From the NCBI RefSeq assembly GCF_021462225.1, contig NC_061795.1:46014872-46078871 (forward strand): a DNA stretch of 64,000 bases, written 5' to 3'. Source of the DNA: Girardinichthys multiradiatus (taxonomy: Eukaryota; Chordata; Actinopteri; Cyprinodontiformes; Goodeidae). This document shows positions 1-11,254 of this stretch, piece by piece (the first letter of the stretch is position 1; each line of letters opens with the position of its first letter). The notes under the pieces were generated by a model that saw only the letters and a list, made by a program, of their open reading frames with translations, was not told where the DNA came from and did no database searches. A program made the translations under genes and the position numbers.

Positions 1-105
1 CAAGGAATTTGACTCCGATACACTTTGCTCTCTGGTTTTTGTTTTTTGCATTAAAGAGTATACATATATACAATATACACATATATAAATAAATAGGTGA
101 ATGAA
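1..105. other. AT-rich stretch beyond the Gypsy integrase end
   Basis: Short A/T-rich DNA with alternating TA/CA steps. It lies beyond the point (about 106) where integrase similarity stops. Read on the minus strand, its outer end resembles the 3' region of some fish LINEs (a CAAATTCCTTG-like string), but too little is visible to classify it. No LTR is recognisable here, so the Gypsy element probably lost its 3' LTR or was cut by another insertion. Confidence 0.3.
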
Positions 106-1130
106 CTGGAAATGGGGTTTAATCTGGGAAACGTGAAAAGTAGGATGCACTCTATAGTGAGCGGGTAATCTGAGTTGGACAGCTGAAGGACTGACTCAAT
201 TCTGAATGGCCCAAGAAAATGTGGTGCAAGCTTCTTAGAAAAAGCTTTTAAAGGAAAGTTCTGGGAGGACAACCACACGTCTTGGCCCGGGGAATAGGTA
301 GGTGCGGGAATCCTCTTCCTGTCAGCATAGCGCTTATTCTGAGCTGAGGTCTGCTGAAGAGCAGCTTTAGTTTGGTCCCACAGTCTTTTGCACTGACAGA
401 AGTAGGTCCTCACTGAAGGAAGGGTTCGATCAGGGAATGTATCAGGGAAAAGAGTGGGTTGATAGCCACAACAAGCTTCAAAAGGTGACAACCCGGTAGC
501 TGCAGAGATATGGCTGTTGTGGGCATACTCAACCCAGGCCAAATGCTTGCTCCAAGTAATGGGGCTATGGTTACACAGACAGCGAAGGACGTTCTCTAAC
601 TCCTGATTTAGTCTTTTGTCTTCCGTTAGCTTGGGGGTGAAAACCTGAAGAAAGCTGGGATTTAGCTCCCAAAGCACTGTAAAAATCTCGCCAAACATGC
701 GAGATGAACTGGGGCCCTTGGTCTAAAATAATTTCCATAGGAACCCCATGAAGACAAAAAACATGGTTAATAAGAAGTTTGGCAGTCTCTGCAGCTGAAG
801 GAAGTTTGGTTAAGGCTAGAAAATGACAGGCCTTAGAAAAACGATTGATAATAGACATGATGACTGTTTTATTTTTAGATGGAGGGAGACCAGTGACAAA
901 ATCTAAAGTGATATGAGACCAGGGGCGGCTAGATATGGTCAGGGGTTGTAATAAACCAGCAGGTGGTTTGTAGGAGGATTTGTTTCGGGCACAGATTGTG
1001 CAAGCAGAAACAAAGTTGACAACATGTTAAGGGTTGGCCACCAAAAATACCTGTGAATAAAAGATATAGTACAACTAGCCCCCGGGTGGCCTGAAAACTT
1101 ATGTATGACCCCACTGAATGACCTGAGACC
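106..1130 (-). pseudogene. Gypsy integrase remnant
   Basis: Integrase catalytic core and C-terminal region of the Gypsy element. The translations include [15 protein letters not shown] and the downstream WVEYAHNSH and GLSPFEACCGYQP segments typical of Gypsy integrases. A later part resembles the usual YRVHPTFHVS C-terminal string. The first catalytic aspartate, which normally precedes RFSKA, reads asparagine (near 850). The second aspartate is present (near 735). The glutamate lies in another frame, so there is a frameshift around 680-700. A remnant upstream (929-1130) should correspond to the zinc-binding N-terminal part but is badly broken. It cannot be functional as it stands. Confidence 0.8.
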
Positions 1131-1279
1131 TAACTGTGGTGGGGTCGTAAAGACGTCCTGGAGGTCCGCCACCTGGATCTGGTTCAACTTGTTGAGCCTG
1201 TCTTATCTGATCCTCTAATCCCCATGTTAAATCACCAACAACACAGGAAGGGTGTTGGGTTCTGATGGGTTCAGGTTCT

Positions 1280-1929
1280 GACTCATCATTAGTGGAAGAA
1301 AACTGTCTGGAGAGGGCATCTGGTTTTATGTTTTTGGAACCTGGGCGGTAAGTGATAGTGAAATTGAAGCAAGAGAAAAACAAGGACCAACGGGACTGTC
1401 TGGAATTAAGCCGTTTGGCCTTTCTGATGTATTCAAGGTTCTTGTGATCAGTCCAGACAACAATAGGTTGAAAAGTACCTTCAAGCCAGTATCTCCACTC
1501 CTAAAGGGCCATCTAGATGACAAGAAGTTCTCGATCCCCCACATTATTGTTCTTTTCTGCAGAAGAGAATCATTTTGAAAAGAATGCGCATGGATAGAGC
1601 TTACCATTCGTGGGGGATCGTTGGGACAAAACCGCTCCAACTCCGGTGTCGAAGGCATCAACCTCCATCAGAAACTGCTCCTTGGGATCAGGATGCTTGA
1701 GCACAGGAGCAGTCGAGAAATTTTGCTTGAGGTTTTTGAAGGCTGTGTCTGCTTCGGATGACCAGACAAAAGGTTGTTTTATAGATGTGAGAGCTGTGAG
1801 AGGAGAAGCAAGGAGGCTGTAGTCACGGATAAAACATCGGTAGAAGTTAGCAAACCCCAGGAATCATTGAAGCTATTTACGATCCTCAGGAACAGGCCTG
1901 TTGGGGTCATCCATTTTGGTCGCACCTTT
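1280..1929 (-). pseudogene. Gypsy RT C-terminus and RNase H remnant
   Basis: Continuation of the pol polyprotein on the far side of the LTR-like insertion. Near 1840-1870 the minus strand reads FLGFANFYR, the conserved start of the Gypsy RT-to-RNase H tether. Near 1310-1330 it reads PDALSR, the usual end of Gypsy RNase H. Several stops and frame changes separate these. Together with 3727-4461 it shows that one RT gene was split at 1929/3727. Confidence 0.75.
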
Positions 1930-3726
1930 TGACATGCGCTCAACAGACATTGGAGCTCTGACGTCACAAGAGTGTAAAACCCGCAGGAGATAAGGTTTCG
2001 TGGCCATTTCCCTCGTGTCTCACAGGACAGCGCGACGGAGGCGCATATCTGGAGAGACAAAAGCTCGCAGGCAAACTTTTGCTCCACAAGGCCATTCCCG
2101 GAAGAGCTTGAAAGCTGGAAATCTGTCTGATACACAAAGATCAGCAGATTTATTTGCCGATCGAAGACCGCGTCGACACCCGGCGCAGGTGGAAACCTAC
2201 AGAGGTTCTATTTCTAAGGAGATGAGTTTCCTCCTTGTTATTCAGTCGACTAAACGGTTCTTCATCTTTTCCCCACCTGAATGGATGAGAAGTTACTGTT
2301 AGTTTTTTTCTTAATTTGATCACGGAAGCGTGGTCCCCCCCTCCCCTCATTTTCCGTTAGACCTGATCCCTCCTCAACCGGTGGAGAGGAGAAATCAACG
2401 TCAAAGTAATTTCGTTCTTTTTATATTAAACCGGATAGGTGCACTTAGAGGTCTGGGCAGGATGAGGCATAGTGAAGGTGATTTAGAATCACCAGTAGTT
2501 AATCTAAGGTATCAACTTGTTGCATGCAATACTGATTGAAGTGTTTTATGCTGAGTGGTGTTTTGATTTGCTGCGCAAGCGCAGCTGAATTGTGCGTGGT
2601 TAATGTTTTGTCCGGCTGATCTCAAATCAGCCAGGAGTTAGAAGTTGGACTTTTAAGTTTTTCATTCAAAGCAACCGCGGTCTGGGCCTCGTGGTCTGAC
2701 CACTCTTTGTTCCAGTTTTATTGCTGGAGATTTTCCACCGAGTTCCCGCCTTAGAATTTTATGACCCTTTGTCCGAGATTTTTTGCGATCAGCTGGTTGT
2801 GGCTAAGAGCACCCAGCTCACCGTTTTATCAGCTGACCGCTGGAATCGAGACATCAACACACCAGGAGGGCTTCTCTTTCCATTTAACCCAAATTACACA
2901 TTTTGTCCATAAAACTGCTGGTTTGATCTTCATAGACACTAAATGCATATATATTTTTCTTTTATTATTATTATTATTGTTAGGTGGTCATTTGTATTCC
3001 CTTTGTATAGAACAGTGCTTGTTAGTCAGGTGAAGGTTTATATATATATATATAAAAGGGCTGCATGGTGGCGCAGTTGGTAGCACTGTTGCCTTGCAGC
3101 AAGAAGGTCCTGGGTTTGATTCCCAGCTGGAGGTCTTTCTGCATGGAGTTTGCATGTTCTCCCCGTGCATGTGTGGGTTCTCACTGGGTACTCCGGCTTC
3201 CTCCCACAGTTCAAAGACATGCCTGTTAGGTTAATTGGTCACTCTAAATTGCCCTTAGGTGTATGAATGAGTGTGAGTTTGTGTGTTGCCCTGTGATGGA
3301 CTGGCGACCTGTCCAGTTGTGCCCCGCCTCTTGCTCATAGACTGCTGGAGATAGGCACCAGCTCCCTCATGACCCACTATGGAATAAGCAGTAGAAAATG
3401 ACTGACTGACTAAATCTTCATATATATAATTAAGAGAAGCATTTGTGTTTATTTCGTGCAAGGGTGATTTATCTGTCAAAACAAGGTCGAAGACCCTCCA
3501 CCTTCGGTGAAGTGGTTGAATAAACAGTGACAGTTGGTGGTTTTAGTTAATAATTTGTAATTATTAAAGAGCTTGGAGCCCATAATCACAACACCAGAGG
3601 ACATCTCTGATTTCTATTTGTAAGTAATGATTTTTGGTTAAGAAATAAAAAATATTTTTCTCAAATTATAACTTTAAATTATAATTCTTGATAAATATTA
3701 ATTAATCAATAATCATAATCCTTACA
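1930..3726 (-). mobile_element. LTR-like repeat, copy 1 (inserted in Gypsy RT)
   Basis: The boundaries come from comparing this segment with a second copy at 30341-32254. Both start (in element orientation) with TGTAAGGATTA and end at GCGCATGTCA, and both break off sharply into unrelated flanks. A TATA-like box (ATATAAAAAG, near 2437-2449 on the minus strand) lies in the shared part. The TG...CA ends and promoter-like box suggest a long solo LTR, but no clear target-site duplication is visible and no coding capacity is seen. This copy contains a SINE (3058-3412) that copy 2 lacks. Copy 1 also has a ~150-bp stretch (around 2650-2890) that is missing from copy 2. Confidence 0.6.
3058..3412 (+). 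mobile_element. tRNA-derived SINE copy
   Basis: Starts GGGCTGCATGGTGGCGCAG, has a pol III B-box-like GGTTTGATTCCC (normally GGTTCGATTCC), then the usual teleost body with CTCCCCGTGCATG and TCCTCCCACAGT, and ends in a GACT tandem tail. Copy 2 of the host repeat (30341-32254) lacks it and reads straight through the same place, so the insertion is younger than the host repeat. The target is a TA-repeat stretch, so the duplication cannot be delimited. Confidence 0.85.
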
Positions 3727-4461
3727 GGCCAGTCCACGACAGTAGAGATCTTGGTTGGATCCAGCTTCACCTGTCCACCTTCAAAAATGAAGCCCAGAAA
3801 CGTCACGGAGGAAACATGAAATTTTGGCTTTGACAGATAATCGGTTTTCTAGCAATCTTTGCAAAACAGCTGGAACATGATTAGAATGTTCATTAGCATC
3901 CTTTGAAAAAAAATCAAGATATCATCCAGATGGACAAAAACGTTGATAAAATCCCTGAGCATATCATTAACAAGAACTTGAAAAATTGCTGGGGCATTAG
4001 TCAGTCCAAAAGGCATAACTAGGTATTCGAAATGACCTATAGGTGTCTTGAAAGCTGTCTTCAATTCGTCTCCCTCCTGTATACGGATCAGATGGTAGGC
4101 GTTCCGTAACTTCAGTTTTGAGAAGATCTTAGCTCCTTGAACAGATTCAAAAGCTGATGATAGCAATGGTAGATAATACTTATTCTTAACAGTGATATCA
4201 TTTAAAGCTCGGTAGTCAATACATGGTCTCAGGGTTCCATCTTTTTTTGACACAAAAACAAATCCCCCCTACAGGAGATGATGAGGCGCATATTATGCCA
4301 GCCTTGAGAGCGTCATTTATATAATTCTCCATAGCTTCTCGTTCTGAGCCTGACAAGCGAAAAAGACGCCCTGAATGCAGGGGAGCTCCTGGAAGGAGTT
4401 CTATAGCGCAGTCATATGGTCGGTCGGGTGGAAGGGGGAGAGCAAGATCTTTACTGAACAC
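3727..4461 (-). pseudogene. Gypsy reverse transcriptase, N-terminal part
   Basis: RT fingers and palm of the Gypsy element. Visible motifs are [16 protein letters not shown], a degraded version of the usual FSKLDLRNAYH block reading [11 protein letters not shown] (so the first catalytic aspartate is replaced by lysine), [17 protein letters not shown], and HLDDIL in place of the usual YLDDIL. The upstream piece (4216-4461) carries the preceding [20 protein letters not shown] linker in a different frame. The reading ends at the insertion border with the [12 protein letters not shown] string. Frameshifts and the mutated catalytic residue make it dead. Confidence 0.85.
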
Positions 4462-4716
4462 CTTTTCTAGGTTGTGGTATTCTACAGAGACATTAGTTTA
4501 ATCAGGATTATTAGAAGAGTCGGCCAGATTGTTTGAGGTAGGTATTGCAGAGCGAAGACAGGTGGCGTGACAGTCAGTGCTCCATGCGGGAATCCACCCA
4601 GTTTTTGTGAGGATTACAGTGTTTAAGCCACAGGTATCCTAAAACTAAGGGAGACTCCTTAGTAGGAAACAAGAGGAATGAAATGATCTCATGATGGTTA
4701 CCTGATGTAATAAGCT

Positions 4717-5043
4717 CTAAAATCTTGTGTTCTCTGGGTTACAGAGCTTAGAAATCGCCCATGAAGAGCGGAAATTAATAGGATTCTCTAGATCGACTAC
4801 AGGAAGGTTAAATTCTTTGACCAGATCTGGATTTATGAGGTTCTGCTCGGAACTCGAGTCAATAAGAGCTACAAGAGGGGTTTGTTCACTATTATAATGC
4901 ATAGTGGTTTGGAGCAAAAAACGGGGGTAGTCTGATTCTTGGACAGCACTCGCCAGCGCCCCCTTGATTACTGGCGGGCTAACTCTTTTGGGTGAACTGG
5001 ACACTGGAGGCGAAAATGACCTGAAGAACCACAATATAGACAC
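4717..5043 (-). pseudogene. Gypsy aspartic protease remnant
   Basis: Retropepsin-like segment. The sequence around VALIDSSSEQNLI matches the usual ALIDSGAEGNFI motif of teleost Gypsy proteases, with the glycine after the catalytic Asp-Ser changed to serine. It sits between gag (5151-5951) and RT (3727-4461), as expected. The frame ends at a stop near 4717. Between 4461 and 4717 only broken spacer sequence remains. Confidence 0.7.
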
Positions 5044-5150
5044 TGACCTGCCTTTCGTCTTTTCCTCGGGAGAAAGGTGGTCCTCCCAATTTGCATGGGT
5101 TCAGATAGTACGTTCTTCTCTGACCCAAAACCTTTGGGTTGCGAGGTTTG

Positions 5151-5951
5151 TCAGTAGTCTATAAGTTTATGAACTGGGAATTGGTTAAAACCCCTGACCT
5201 TGCTTCTCTCACGAATACGATTGTCTATACTAATAGCCAAACTGATAAGATCCTCCAGGGTGTCAGTTTCGTCACGATAAGTTAATTCATCCTTTAACTC
5301 CTCATTCGGGGAATTTAGAAAAGCACTTTTTAATGCTGAAGGATTCCAGCCCGATTCGGCAGCTAGAGTACGGAACTCAATAGCCATGACCGCCACCAGT
5401 CTTGAACCTTGTTTTAAAGTCCAGAGCTTTTTAGCTGCCTCATCACTGGGCTGATTAGGAGAAAAGGTTAGTTTAAATAAACTTATAAACTCATCAAAAG
5501 CATAATAATGAATTGATGATTCATTTATGATAGCTTCTGCCCATCTTAACGCCTGGTCCCTGAGTAAACGGTTTATATATGAAATCTTAATCACATCATC
5601 CGGGAAAGACTGAGGTGACCTGGGAAAAATCAATGTGCACTGTAAAAGGAATCCCTTACTTTTCTCGAAGTCACCAGAAAATGGATAGGGAGGAGGAGAA
5701 ATCACCTCTCGAATAGAACTACGATTCTGGGCAGGGGTGGACACGAGATGAGCAGGAGGCAGAGGAGAAAGTTCACAATTAATTGAAATCACAGGAATTT
5801 GGGTCTTGCAACTGTCTGTATTGTTGGATCTGGTTTTGCTGCTGACCTATGGCGCTAAGCATGGTTTCGTGTTGACCTTATAAAATGCCCGGATGAGAAA
5901 TGGCACCTTGTAATTGTGCTTCAGAGTCAGAATGGTCAGCTCGTTCTGTCA
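5151..5951 (-). pseudogene. Gypsy gag remnant
   Basis: Capsid-like Gag. The main open part (5151-5792) contains PYPFSGDFEKSKGFLLQC and a following helical segment with LRDQALRWAEA and FTLTF-like strings (here LFKLTFSPN), typical of the retrotransposon gag family. The probable start codon is at about 5951 and overlaps the last bases of the LTR (ATGACAGAACG), an arrangement common in teleost Gypsy elements. A stop near 5880 and a frame change near 5790 interrupt it. No CCHC zinc knuckle was identified in the open part. Confidence 0.75.
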
Positions 5952-7201
5952 TAATGGATAGTTTTAAGACTGATAAACACAATCACGAGGAAACCAGGGG
6001 CAACGTTTAAACAGTTTATTTATTCACAAACGTAAGTTCGTTCTGGAATCCGGACTGGATCAGTGGACAGGATTGGAATCTCATTGAGGGAGAAGAAAAG
6101 TCTTAGAGAGCGTTTGAGAAAAGACTAAAGTCCGTCAGGGTTAAACTTACAGCAAATAAGCCCTTAGCCAGGTCAGGGAGGAATAAGTCTTTACCACGAT
6201 GGTTGAGGTTGACCGGAGGGTGCAGCAGCGGAGAAAAGTACTTCCTCGTTCTTCTGACTTTGTGCTTTACTCCATTCAGCGGGCCCCATGGGGAAAACGA
6301 TGATCCGTGGGAGGGTGGACAGGCAGGTGGAGGGTTCTCAGAAGTTTGATAAAACGTTATTTCCAGAGACCTGGGTCCAGGAGGGAGGCAGAATGGAGAC
6401 TTACTGCCAAGGTTCTTTGAGGCTTGAATTTCCACATTCATCTGAAATCGGCAGGAGACATTAAGCCCACAGAAACTCCAGTAGAAACATTTCCTAGAGG
6501 CACAGGAGAAAAAACAAGATGATCAGAGAAAAAGTAGAAAGCAGGGCTGCAGCAGCAGCTGGGGTCCAACTGTTTCCCACGCTTTGTGAGACAACAAGCT
6601 GACGCCTCCTTTTGGATCTCCACTCCTTTTGAACCCAGGTTGATTGCTCGCTGATGAGCAACAGCTACGCCACAGCACCTGCCGGTCACACCCTGAGTAG
6701 GAGGAAAAAACACTGCACAAACACACAGACTGACCCAGCCTGCACACAACCGCCGTGGATATGACAGAAGCAGGTAGTCAGCAGTTAAACAGTACAGTCC
6801 TGTAACAAGAACAGAAAACCAGAGAGTCAAAATACTGAGGAAGGGCGGAGAATGGACCAATGAACACAGGGAGCTAATCAGAACGGAATCAGGAACAACT
6901 GGTGGAAAAGGGAATGTAGGCAACAGAGGGAGAGTGGCTAATTAACATAGATGAGCAGGGTGTCTAAGGAGGTAACAGAAAAACATCTAAGTGAACAGAA
7001 ATAAGTAAACAATGAGAGTACCCAAAGAACATAAACAGGGAGAAAACAGATCGACAAAAAAATACAAACTAAAATATTAACCTAGGAATCCAGGAAAGTA
7101 ACAAATATCTAAGTACCAGAATAGTAAATAGTAATAGTAAAGTGATAGTAAAGCACCAGAATAGTAGAGAAAAGTAAACAGAACTCAAACCGATTATAAC
7201 A
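5947..7201 (-). repeat. probable 5' LTR of the Gypsy element
   Basis: The ends are TGTTATAAT at 7201 and ATTATGACA at 5947 (minus-strand reading), a 9-bp imperfect inverted pair with TG...CA termini. The gag start codon immediately follows or overlaps the 3' end. An AATAAATAAA polyadenylation-like signal lies about 75 bp inside that end (near 6016-6030). There is no second LTR in the window to confirm the borders. Open frames inside (6103-6441, 6438-6923) look fortuitous. Confidence 0.55.
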
Positions 7202-7396
7202 TCCAGTGCTAGACCAGGTCCGGTACTATCTGCATCTTGGGTTCTGTCTAATTTAAAAGACCTCATCTTCCCTGAGGTTGGGGTCTTTTACATTGCAGGC
7301 AGGCAACACATACATGGAACCCCAAAACCAATTCAGCAAATCTGGCCAGTTTACGTCACATTAACTGGGCAGCAGGTCAACAGGAAATCCATTATT

Positions 7397-7799
7397 TGTC
7401 ATGTATTGTGATTTAGGGGCTGGATCAAAATGCAGACAGGAACTGTGGACAGCATGGCAAAGACTTTAATTAATTAAAAACAAAAAACTTAAAGAAGGGC
7501 GCCAGGAGAACAGGACACAAAGAGAGCTGAACTAAAACACAAAGGAAACTACAAACCTGGGAGGGAAGACTCATGATCTAAGAAAAATTAAATCCAAATG
7601 TACAAAGAACAAGACACATGAATAAACTAAGAAATTAAATACAAATGAATGAACTAATATGGCCAAACCCCAATAGCAAACTTTACAACTTAACAGCTAC
7701 GGCAAGACCTGCCTGTCAGAACATAACAAACAACAAGGAAACGATAAAAACACAAACACAAAAGTAAAACAAAAACCCAAATACCTGTGGATCATGACA
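7397..7799 (-). repeat. solo LTR A (TGTCATG family)
   Basis: A 403-bp segment with ends TGTCATG and ATCATGACA. The minus strand reads as an LTR with the teleost-typical 3' portion (CTGCATTTTGATCCAGCCCC) close to its end. It is related in layout to five further segments at 8748, 24453, 27220, 31186 and 38903, and more loosely to 58634. The flanks TTATT and AAATT match in only three of five positions, so the duplication is unclear. No internal coding region is attached. Confidence 0.6.
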
Positions 7800-8747
7800 A
7801 AATTAAACATACATAACGGGGTGGTTCCACGTGCAAATCCAAATATGCTTCCTTTGTTAGGATCAAACAGCTTTTACTCTGAAGGAGACTCATTTCTGTT
7901 TAGGCAGCACCCGTGAGTGTTCATCAGTGACAGCTCATGCTAAGAAGAGAAATTGATGCAGAATGAAGGTTTTTACCACAATAGTACCGTATTTTCCTCC
8001 TTACAACTTTCTTCTAGTTTTACGTTTCTGATTCTTGTGAAAATGCAGTTTTTGACAGGATGCACACCATCTAAACAGTTCCACCTTTTTGTTGTCAGTC
8101 CACAGAGCATTTTGCCAAAAGTCTTGTGAATAATTAAGGTGTTTTAAGAGAATGAGTTATTTTGAGTCAGGCGTGGTTCTGGCCTTGGAACTCTCCATAT
8201 GAGAATGATGATTTCTTACTACTGAATCATGAACACTGACCTTAACTGAGGCAAACGAGCCCTGCAGTGCTTTAGATGCATTTTTGGCAAACAATTGGTA
8301 GCGGCCATGACTGAAAAGATTCACCAGCTTTTCATATTTTCTGTATTTGGGGATTATTTTTCCAACAAAGGTTCTCTGGACACACAAAACTTTAAAAATA
8401 GCTTTGCAAATCCTTCCTTGCTGATTTCAGGGCCAGGTTGGTTTAGAAAGGGTTAGGGTTACATGCTCTCATAAATAAGGGCTGCACAATAGGTTGTCAT
8501 CATAATATCAGTGTGGTAATTATTAATCTAACAAAGGACAGTTTGAAATACAATATTTGGTTGTTGTTGTTACTTGCAGTTGTCATGAAAACACACTTTG
8601 CATATCAATAATATAATCTGCCTGTTGGATGGAGGCTCACTGCAGTTGATGACCGCACCTGATAAGAATGACGGACCCCAAGATTCTACAGGTCAGAGAG
8701 TGTTGGAAGCAAAATTACTGCAATCCAGTTTCCTAATACCCTGTATC
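7800..8747. other. no gene seen
   Basis: About 950 bp without a supported gene or classified repeat. The minus-strand frame at 8157-8387 has no recognisable domain. Composition is ordinary A/T-rich fish intergenic DNA. Confidence 0.5.
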
Positions 8748-9116
8748 TGTCATGATTTGTGGGTTAGAAGCTGAAACAAAACACAGACAGGAACTCGGGA
8801 GCAGCTTGGTAAATTGAAGGATTTAATGATAACCAAAGACAAAACTTACAGCCAGGCACGAGGAGAACAATAAATTAACAACTGGCAGAAAATAAGGCAG
8901 AGTAATGGGACAACGGACTAATCCAGTATTGATCAAAGGAAAGATGGAAACTTAATTACAGTGGGGAGAGTGAAGAATGGCATTAAATGCAGGCCAGTTA
9001 ATCAGCATAATGTGGAGAAGCTAAGGTAAAAGAAAAGCAGGAAGACTAAGAGGGAGTTGAACTAAAACACAAAACACAAATGGAAACCAAAACCTAAACA
9101 AATGTGGATTATGAAA
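8748..9116 (-). repeat. solo LTR B (TGTCATG family)
   Basis: Starts TGTCATGATTTGTGGG and ends near ATTATGAAA (the expected ATTATGACA with one change). It shares the ACAGACAGGAACT and GGATTTAAT segments with the copies at 7397 and 24453. The flanks GTATC and GTAGC agree in four of five bases, which fits an aged 5-bp target-site duplication. It is short and probably internally deleted relative to the 587-bp copy C. Confidence 0.6.
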
Positions 9117-10214
9117 GTAGCCCTACTAAGTGTTTATTTTCTAAAGTCAAAAGTAAAGTGGCTGTTTGTGGAGAACAGGCTGATGTTCTAAGGAATTACT
9201 GCTTGAACTAACACTATCTGACTAAACTCACATTTAGATGAGGAACGTTTTTGCTATCATTACTCGACAATAAACCAAAAGGATGAAATATGTATGAAAG
9301 GTTCTAAATAATTACCATATTTATTTCTTAATCATTTCTTTATTAAATTTAGGGAACAACAATTTCAAGTTTAGTTTGAAGAAGAAAATGGAGACAATTT
9401 TAAATTTAATGATTTTTAGAGATGAAATTTTCTGTGCTCATTTACAGAGATCTGGTTAATCTGTGCTGTAGATGAGAACATCTGAAAGCTCCTTCACAAA
9501 GCTGCAAATTTAAACCGTTGTCTCTCAGATTCATTCAAAGGTGATCTTGACCTTCATCCACGTAAATATTGTAAAGAAACTGGCAGGATGTTTATGTGTG
9601 AGGGACCGTGCATAGTGAACGTATTGCTGTACAAACAAAAGAACATGTATTCTAGCTCCAGGAAAATATTGTCCGCAACTTCCCGGAGTGTAAAAGATGA
9701 CTGAGTCCTGTCAATAATGCAACTAAAACAGCAGGAAGCAAATCAACAACCTTTCAAAAAGAAAAGCCAATGTAAGCCTTTATTAAGTTTATTCTCTTGA
9801 ACATTTCTGTTAAGGGCTGTGTCATGCAGTGTCCTTGCTCATCTGAAAGGAAGAGAGTGGGTGAACACGTTGCATCTGTGGGTAAAAAGAAAAGCAGAGA
9901 ATCATGAATCATCGTCATGTACGGTTACAATGTGCCAGAGTTATTGGAAGTGCACTGACTGAACAGTTAATCCCCAAGTTAAACACCCAGAAGGAGTGGT
10001 CCAGTTCAGGTAAGACTCGGACCAGCTTTGGAGAGGTTATGTCCTGGCAAGTCTTTGAAAGGCTCTATGCAAGTACAAAGCGTGGCACAAGGAGTGGAAT
10101 CAGGCAGATGCCAAAGCGTCATGTCAAAAGACAAGATGGATGCTTCATGGCTTTGCATGAGGCCTGGTGCAATCATCCTGCAGTGTGGGATGAACCCGTA
10201 CACAATGGTTCCAC
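9117..10214. other. no gene seen
   Basis: A/T-rich DNA without a supported gene. The plus-strand frame beginning at 9904 runs into LINE-derived sequence after about 10215. Its first half has no recognisable similarity, so I do not call a gene. Confidence 0.5.
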
Positions 10215-10765
10215 CACCTGTAAGTCTCACATATGGAGGAATTACAGGAGATGCCTTCATCCATCTCAGTGTGGTTTGGCTCATCCACAAAACAGGACGG
10301 GTCCAGACTGCAACAAACAATTAGGTCTGCAGAGAGAATAGTCAGGGCTGACCTTCCCTCCATCCAGGACTTATACAGGTCTAGGGTCAGGGCAGCTAGC
10401 ATCTCTGCAGACCCCACAGACCCTGCACACAAACTGTCTGGGCTTTTACCCTCATGTCGACGCTACAGAGAGCTGTCTGCTAAAACCAGCCGCCACAGAG
10501 TCAGTTTCTTCCTCCAGGCTGTTGCTCTGATGAACACCTGACAGTCACGAGTTCCAGAACAACACCAAGCATACTTAGACTGATCCCACATTATATCTAT
10601 TGCAAAGTCAATTATGTATATTTAAAAAGATATTCTTTACTTCCACAATTATATTTACCAAAAAAAAAAACAATCCTCACTGAGAGCTAAGTGTGCAGGA
10701 GTCAAAATCTTTGTCTGTACCAACTTGGCAATAAAGCTAATTCTGATTCTAATTCTGATTGTGAT
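10215..10765 (+). mobile_element. LINE 3' end (RT C-terminus and tail)
   Basis: The frame 10233-10541 carries SISVWFGSSTKQD, LQQTIRSAERIV, LPSIQDLYRSRV and a tail with LLPSCRRYRELSAKTSRH. This is the distal region that follows the RT domain in a common group of fish non-LTR retrotransposons. It ends in a 3'UTR with AATAAA (near 10730) and a short GATTCT-type tandem tail (10737-10762). The element is strongly 5'-truncated. The clade (Rex1/CR1-like or another) cannot be fixed by eye. Confidence 0.7.
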
Positions 10766-10924
10766 ACAACCACTGGACCTTATGAACCCAAAATGTGGCC
10801 CCTATAAAACACTGGAAATTACCTTATTGCATGCCACCTCTTATTTCTATTTTTGTCAGCATGAGGACCAAATTACATCCCAATCAGTCTGTTCCTTCTG
10901 GGTTCTGAAACTTTTTTTCAGTGA

Positions 10925-11242
10925 ATGTGGTAAATGGTAAATGGCTTGTATAGTGCTTTATCAAGTCCCAGAGACCCCGATGCTTTACATTACAATCAGT
11001 CATCCACCCATTCATTCACATTCACACACTAACAGATGTAAGCTACATCGTAGCCACAGCTGCTCTGGGGCAGACTGACATAAGTGGGGCTGCCATACAA
11101 TCGGTGCCACTGGACCCTCTGACCACCATAGGCAGGCAAGCCGGGTGAAGTGTCTTGCCCAACTACTGAGACGGACAGAGTGGGGGTTCAAGCCGGCAAC
11201 CCACTGGTTAAAGGACAAACCCCTATCACTGCTGCCCCAATT
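10925..11242 (-). mobile_element. tRNA-derived SINE, reverse orientation
   Basis: Begins with the GTAAATGGTAAATGG string and ends with a reversed tRNA-like head (GGGGTTCAAGCCGGCAACCC, containing a reversed B-box). The body carries TGCTTTACATTACA and AGTGTCTTGCCCAA, matching a widespread teleost SINE whose forward form is seen at 14047-14251. Substitutions are frequent, so it is old. Confidence 0.75.
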
Positions 11243-11254
11243 TAAAATGTAGTA

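Larger units (their letters stand above)
106..7201 (-). mobile_element. Ty3/Gypsy LTR retrotransposon, decayed and interrupted
   Basis: Minus-strand element with the order LTR - gag - protease - reverse transcriptase - RNase H - integrase, which is the Ty3/Gypsy (Metaviridae-like) order with integrase last. Every reading frame is broken by stops or frameshifts, so it cannot move on its own. A 1.8-kb LTR-like repeat (1930-3726) splits the RT, and that repeat carries a SINE (3058-3412). The 5' LTR is proposed at 5947-7201. No 3' LTR is seen before integrase homology fades near 106. The gag and pol motifs match the common teleost Gypsy lineages. The exact family is not assigned. Confidence 0.85.

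Noticed and set aside
3085..3130. Possible tRNA-like gene at the SINE head
   Set aside because: Repeated at several loci with the same SINE body and tandem tail, so it is a retroposon head and not a tRNA gene.
6438..6923. 161-codon open frame on the minus strand
   Set aside because: It lies inside the proposed Gypsy LTR, overlaps other frames, has no domain and a biased Cys/Pro/Leu composition. Most likely chance.
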